From an uncultured Chloroflexota bacterium (GTDB taxonomy: Bacteria > Chloroflexota > Limnocylindria > Limnocylindrales > Limnocylindraceae), in contig CAINNT010000151.1 in the NCBI GenBank assembly GCA_903851225.1, positions 1 through 9,148 of the forward strand: 9,148 bases of DNA, given 5' to 3'. Position numbers and translations under genes: made by a program. This document shows positions 5,696-9,148 of this stretch, piece by piece. Position 1 is the first letter of the stretch. Every line of letters begins with the position of its first letter. The notes under the pieces were generated by a model, which was given only the letters and a program-made list of their open reading frames with translations, made no database searches and was not told the origin of the DNA.

Positions 5696-5890
5696 CTACC
5701 GCGCGCGAATCAACTGCACCACGATGTAGATTGTTGCCAGTACCAACACGACGGCGACGATTGGCAGGCCGCGTACCGCTGAGCCGATTGGCGGCACGAG
5801 CGCGCTGATCTCCTGCAGGATCAACACCGCAGCACCTGCGGCGAGCGCTGCAGCGGTTGCGGAGCGGAACGGACGTGTGGGCTGACTCAC
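5696..5890 (-). CDS. Small two-helix membrane protein, function unknown
   Basis: The product has 64 residues. Two hydrophobic segments, about residues 11-32 and 42-60, are separated by a short loop containing PPIGSAVRG. The N-terminus (SQPTRPFRS) and C-terminus (IRAR) are both basic, which suggests an N-in/C-in hairpin. The start is a GTG that overlaps the stop of the upstream gene as GTGA, so its translation is probably coupled to that gene. There is no independent Shine-Dalgarno site or promoter. I do not recognise a family. The tight coupling suggests the YjeF_N-like protein and this peptide are made together, perhaps with the peptide acting as a membrane tether, but that is inference only. 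It ends 4 bases from the convergent plsY stop. Confidence 0.7.
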   Translation of the reverse strand: MSQPTRPFRSATAAALAAGAAVLILQEISALVPPIGSAVRGLPIVAVVLVLATIYIVVQLIRAR

Positions 5891-6699
5891 AGCGCCAGGG
5901 TGTCGGCGTCGCGCGGCAAGTCAAGTGGCGCAACGATGAGTTCACCAACGAGGTTGCGCGACGATTCGCTGAGGAGTGTAATCAGCGGGCGGTGCAACGA
6001 GATGGTCACGTCAGCACCAGGTACACCACGACGACGGGCTCCCGTCTCCGGGTCCAGCCCAACTGGGGCGATGATCGCAAGGCAGGGAACGCCGGCGGCG
6101 CGCGCGCGAATCACCAGATCGATTCCTGCCTGCGTTGGCACGGGTGGCACGATCGCATCGGTAGAGCCGCCAAGGGCTTCGATGACGAGTGCAACATCTT
6201 CAATCCCCGCGCGGAAGTGCGCCGCCTCGCGCATGTCTGGCACGCGGAAGCGTCGGGCATTTTTCAGTGATTCAAGTCGATCCCATGCGGCCGACGCTGC
6301 GGCATGCTCTGGTCGCGCGCGGGTGCCGCAGAGGGCTACAACGATCGGCGTGCCAGCCGCGGCGATCCGTAGGCCAGCCTCAAGGGCGAGGGCCGACTCT
6401 GCGCCGGAGCCAGCGAGAATGAAGACAGGTGCACCAGCGGCGGCACCACCAGTTGCGATGCGACCCTTGGCAAGCGCCAGCGCGAGTTCGGCGATCGCTT
6501 CGCCCCCACTCGCTAGTAGCTGCTCAGAGGAGTGTCCGAGTCGCAACGCCTTCGCCTCAATCCCGCGCATCGCAGCCATCGAAACCGGGGCGAGGCTGCG
6601 GTGTTTGCGCCAACGTGTTGCGATGGGTGCAACCCACGCCGAAATCTGTTCGGGGCTCACCGTGCCGCGCACGCTCGGTCGGGAGGGTCGCTTCAACAT
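5887..6699 (-). CDS. Degenerate YjeF_N (NAD(P)H-hydrate epimerase-like) domain protein
   Basis: The product has 270 residues. After a basic extension of about 40 residues it follows the order of a YjeF_N fold: MAAMRGIEAKALRLGHSSEQLLASGGEAIAE (about 41-71, like the usual MRxxDxxAIxxGIP...MENAG region), FILAGSG (93-99), LVIEALGG (171-178), APVGLDPETG (211-220), GADVTISL (228-235) and GELIVAPLDLP (252-262). Epimerases of this family (NnrE) repair hydrated NAD(P)H. Key features are missing here. The NNGGDG after GSG is absent, the Asp of the DIPSGLD signature appears as Ile (IIAPVGLD), and the Asp of the C-terminal DIGIP is replaced. There is no fused or adjacent ADP-dependent kinase domain (NnrD). 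It is probably catalytically inactive or has a changed role, so no symbol is given. A -10-like TATCCT lies six bases before the ATG, and its stop overlaps the next start. Confidence 0.75.
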   Translation of the reverse strand: MLKRPSRPSVRGTVSPEQISAWVAPIATRWRKHRSLAPVSMAAMRGIEAKALRLGHSSEQLLASGGEAIAELALALAKGRIATGGAAAGAPVFILAGSGAESALALEAGLRIAAAGTPIVVALCGTRARPEHAAASAAWDRLESLKNARRFRVPDMREAAHFRAGIEDVALVIEALGGSTDAIVPPVPTQAGIDLVIRARAAGVPCLAIIAPVGLDPETGARRRGVPGADVTISLHRPLITLLSESSRNLVGELIVAPLDLPRDADTLAL

Positions 6700-6705
6700 G
6701 AGTAG

Positions 6706-6711
6706 AGGATA
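6706..6711 (-). promoter_or_regulatory. -10 element of the YjeF_N-like gene pair (leaderless)
   Basis: TATCCT on the minus strand is followed by six bases (CTACTC) and the ATG at 6699, so the message would start at the ATG. It lies in the 21-base gap after the ppc stop, so this gene pair can be transcribed on its own as well as by read-through from ppc. No Shine-Dalgarno site is present. Confidence 0.5.
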
Positions 6712-6720
6712 GACGTGTGG

Positions 6721-9148
6721 CTAGCCAGTGTTGCGCAGGCCGGCGGCGACCCCGCTGACCGTGAGGCGTACAAGGTGTGAAAGCTCGGCACGCTGCGCCT
6801 CATCCGCGGCGCTGCGGAGCGCACGAAGGAGCTGCACCTGAACGCGCGAGAGGGCATTCACCTCGGGGGCACGACCCTCAATGGAGGCTCGCAGCTCTGG
6901 GTCACCGGCAAGCAGTTCGGTTGAGCCCGCGATGCGCCGCAACGCGTCACCCGCAGCGGTGCGCTCCGCAACGATCGTTGACCAGACTCGTGAAGCATCT
7001 GCGTCGCTTCCTGCGCCGCCAAGGGCCGCGAACTCTTCGGCAACCTCTGGTGACGACTTTGCCAGGATCATCGCGGCGTTGTCGACGATCGACTGGAAGA
7101 ACGGCCAGCGCCGATACGCGTCGCGTAGCGTGGTCGTCGTTGCGGCGTCATCAAGTGCCGCATGCAACACGCCGAGTCCGTACCAGCCGGGGAGGTTCAC
7201 GCGCGCCTGGCTCCACGAGAAGACCCACGGGATCGCGCGGAGGCTGGTCAGGCCCGACCCACTCTTCGAGGCACCTCCACGTACAGCTGGGCGAGAGCCC
7301 AGGTTCAACCCGCCGAGTTCCGCGATCGGCGTGGCGGCACGGAAGAATGCCTCGAATGCCGGATCGTTCGGAATCAGCTCCTGATACCTGGCCCGTGCGG
7401 CGTAGGCGACCGCACCGACGGCGGGGGCAAACTCGCCCTCCCACTCCGCACGTCGCTGTTCAGCGATTGGACTGCGCATGCTGAGCAGCGCAGAGATGAT
7501 CTGCTCGGCCTCGCTGAACGCAATCGCAGGGTCTGCGTAGCGCGAAGCGATCACCTCACCCTGCTCGGTGATCTTGAAGCCGCCTAAGAGGCCCGCCGGG
7601 TGCTGACCAAAGATTGCGCGGTGCGTTGGACCACCGCCACGACCAATTGCGCCACCGCGCCCGTGGAAGAGGGTGAGTTCCAAGTTGTGCGCGCTGGCCC
7701 TCTCTACCAGCGCCGCCTCTGCCAAGTGCAGCAACCAGACGCTCGAAAGGTAGCCCGACTCCTTGTTTGTGTCGGAGTAGCCCAGCATCACCTCAAGGCG
7801 CCGGTCGCGCTCCACAAGGCGCGCCTGCAGCACTGGGTCAGCCACGATCTCATCGACGAGCCCTGCGGCGCGCTCCAACACCCGCGCCGATTCCAGCAGC
7901 GGCACGATGTCGACCTTCGGCGCGCCGGCTACGGCGCCAGACGTTTGCTCGGAGCCGATGCGCTGATCTTCTGCCCAGGCAAAGAGGACCAAGAGCTCGT
8001 GCACGTCACTGACCCCTTCAAATCCACTGATCACGTAGCGACCGAGGCTCTCCTCACCATGCGTGCGCTGGATCTCGGCGGCGACACGAATCGTCGCCAG
8101 CACCTCGCCAACGGTCACGCCGGGCACGACTTCATGTGTCAGCGCGCTCATAAGTTTGGTTCGATCCAGGGAGCCAGTTTCGCCTGGCTTACCTAGCTCG
8201 GAGGTGAGATGATCGGCTGCTGCGTGATGTGCTCCGCGCGACTGACGGATCTCCATCATGGCGAAATGGAAGCCGAAGGCCTCGACCTGCCACTCAAATT
8301 CAAGGAGCTCGCCGTACGCCGAACGCTCTAGCCCGTCAGCTGCAAGGCTCGCGCGAAGTTCGCGCAACTCGTTGATGAGGGCCTGTGGCGTTGCGTAGCC
8401 GCCAACCTCGGCGCTCCCCTCAATGCGCGCTCGACGGGTGCGCGCAATGCGCTGGGCGATGGCACCGAGTCGGCGTCGATACGGCTCGTCGGGGAAGCGG
8501 TGGGAGAGCGTTTGTTCTATCTCGCCGAGATCTTTGGCGTCACGAACGAGCGATGCGCGGAGTGCCCCATCTAGTTCGCCACTTTCAACGGTTGCAGCGA
8601 TCGACATCATCAGCCGCGAGGCGACCGCCTCCAGGGCGCGCAACGCATGGTCGGCCTGGATTCGCATTGCCTCACGCGTTGTCTCGGCGTTCACGTTCGG
8701 ATTCCCGTCACGATCGCCGCCGATCCAGGTCCCCCAGCGCAGCGTTGGAAGCGGGAGCGGTGCCCGTAGGCCGGACGGTGCGGTGCCCTTCTCGAGGCGA
8801 CCGAGCGCATCGTCAAGGCTGCGCAGCATTCGGGGCACGAGTCGAAAGATCGTCCCGTCAAAGTGGACGAGCGCCGAGCGAACCTCATCAAGGGCGGTGA
8901 CACGCCGGGTGCGAATGCCTCCCATTCGCCACAGGTTGGTCATCTCTTCGCGCAGACGCAGATCGACCTCGGCGGCAAAGGCACCGCCGTGCGCACGTCG
9001 GTCGAGCAGGGTGCGCATGCGGCTGAGTGCAGCAATGAGCGTGCGACGACGCGCCTCGGTTGGGTGAGCAGTAAGGACGGGCAGATAGCTGACCTGCGCT
9101 GCGGCGGCGCGGATCTCGGCGGGAGCGAGCCCAGCGGCGGCGAGATCA
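6721..9148 (-). CDS. ppc: Phosphoenolpyruvate carboxylase, N-terminus beyond the window
   Basis: This enzyme carboxylates PEP with bicarbonate to oxaloacetate, refilling the TCA cycle. The frame is open to the right edge. The 808 visible codons correspond to all but roughly the first 100 of the usual 880-930. The first in-window ATG (9018) is not the start, because the catalytic-His motif VLTAHPTEARRR lies upstream of it (HPTE at 9066-9055). Other signatures in order are GYSDTNKESG (about visible residues 455-464), FHGRGGAIGRGGGP (494-507, loop His at 495), IPWVFSWSQAR (about 638-648) and the C-terminal RNTG. By alignment from memory with the E. coli enzyme, the four aspartate-inhibitor contacts appear kept: Lys in LAKSS, Arg in IEGRAP, Arg in GRGGGP and Asn in the final RNTG. 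Feedback inhibition by aspartate or malate is therefore plausible. It ends 21 bases before the YjeF_N-like gene. Confidence 0.97.
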   Translation of the reverse strand, partial: DLAAAGLAPAEIRAAAAQVSYLPVLTAHPTEARRRTLIAALSRMRTLLDRRAHGGAFAAEVDLRLREEMTNLWRMGGIRTRRVTALDEVRSALVHFDGTIFRLVPRMLRSLDDALGRLEKGTAPSGLRAPLPLPTLRWGTWIGGDRDGNPNVNAETTREAMRIQADHALRALEAVASRLMMSIAATVESGELDGALRASLVRDAKDLGEIEQTLSHRFPDEPYRRRLGAIAQRIARTRRARIEGSAEVGGYATPQALINELRELRASLAADGLERSAYGELLEFEWQVEAFGFHFAMMEIRQSRGAHHAAADHLTSELGKPGETGSLDRTKLMSALTHEVVPGVTVGEVLATIRVAAEIQRTHGEESLGRYVISGFEGVSDVHELLVLFAWAEDQRIGSEQTSGAVAGAPKVDIVPLLESARVLERAAGLVDEIVADPVLQARLVERDRRLEVMLGYSDTNKESGYLSSVWLLHLAEAALVERASAHNLELTLFHGRGGAIGRGGGPTHRAIFGQHPAGLLGGFKITEQGEVIASRYADPAIAFSEAEQIISALLSMRSPIAEQRRAEWEGEFAPAVGAVAYAARARYQELIPNDPAFEAFFRAATPIAELGGLNLGSRPAVRGGASKSGSGLTSLRAIPWVFSWSQARVNLPGWYGLGVLHAALDDAATTTTLRDAYRRWPFFQSIVDNAAMILAKSSPEVAEEFAALGGAGSDADASRVWSTIVAERTAAGDALRRIAGSTELLAGDPELRASIEGRAPEVNALSRVQVQLLRALRSAADEAQRAELSHLVRLTVSGVAAGLRNTG

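Noticed and set aside
5900..6712. Plus-strand 270-codon ORF antisense to the YjeF_N-like gene, of equal length
   Set aside because: The minus-strand frame has a recognisable motif order, a -10-like hexamer and a GTGA overlap with the next gene. The plus-strand product is a low-complexity Ser/Arg/Ala sequence without motifs.

Overview
The window is a compact, GC-rich (roughly 60% by eye) bacterial chromosome segment made mostly of housekeeping genes. There are no insertion sequences, CRISPR arrays, phage genes or obvious recent transfers. The organism looks like a free-living bacterium with a tightly packed genome. Genes overlap by 1-4 bases, convergent pairs sit 4 bases apart or share their stop codons, and several start codons are preceded directly by a -10-like hexamer instead of a Shine-Dalgarno site. 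Leaderless starts, a GSGRTGGTN-type PlsY motif and a CLHWGC-type Lpd active site would suit Chloroflexota or a neighbouring lineage (Actinomycetota, Deinococcota). This placement is an inference from general impression and was not searched.

Left part (1-1544). The 3' end of an unrecognised plus-strand gene is followed by a secreted lipoprotein with a histidine/cysteine-rich core. A possible 41-codon membrane-peptide ORF and a tRNA-Glu(CUC) gene lie on the minus strand. A second, unrelated small lipoprotein on the plus strand ends on the same CTAG as the convergent operon to its right.

Middle (1541-5006, minus strand). A three-gene overlapping operon runs dihydrolipoamide dehydrogenase (lpd), lipoyl synthase (lipA), then an adenosine-deaminase-like amidohydrolase. 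The first two genes serve lipoate-dependent 2-oxoacid dehydrogenases. The third keeps the zinc site of the family, but two substrate-contacting aspartates are glycine, so its substrate is uncertain.

Right part (5044-9148). A PlsY acyltransferase gene diverges from lpd across 37 bases that hold two face-to-face -10 elements. Convergent to plsY is a minus-strand pair: a degenerate YjeF_N/NAD(P)H-hydrate-epimerase-like protein translationally coupled (GTGA overlap) to a 64-residue two-helix membrane protein. Upstream of these on the same strand is phosphoenolpyruvate carboxylase (ppc), which runs off the right edge. Its first in-window ATG is not its start, because the catalytic HPTE motif lies upstream of that ATG.

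I found no clear new defence, mobile or biosynthetic system. The items most worth a second look are the divergent deaminase, the degenerate YjeF_N protein with its coupled membrane partner, the repeated leaderless-promoter architecture, and the small ORF behind the tRNA.
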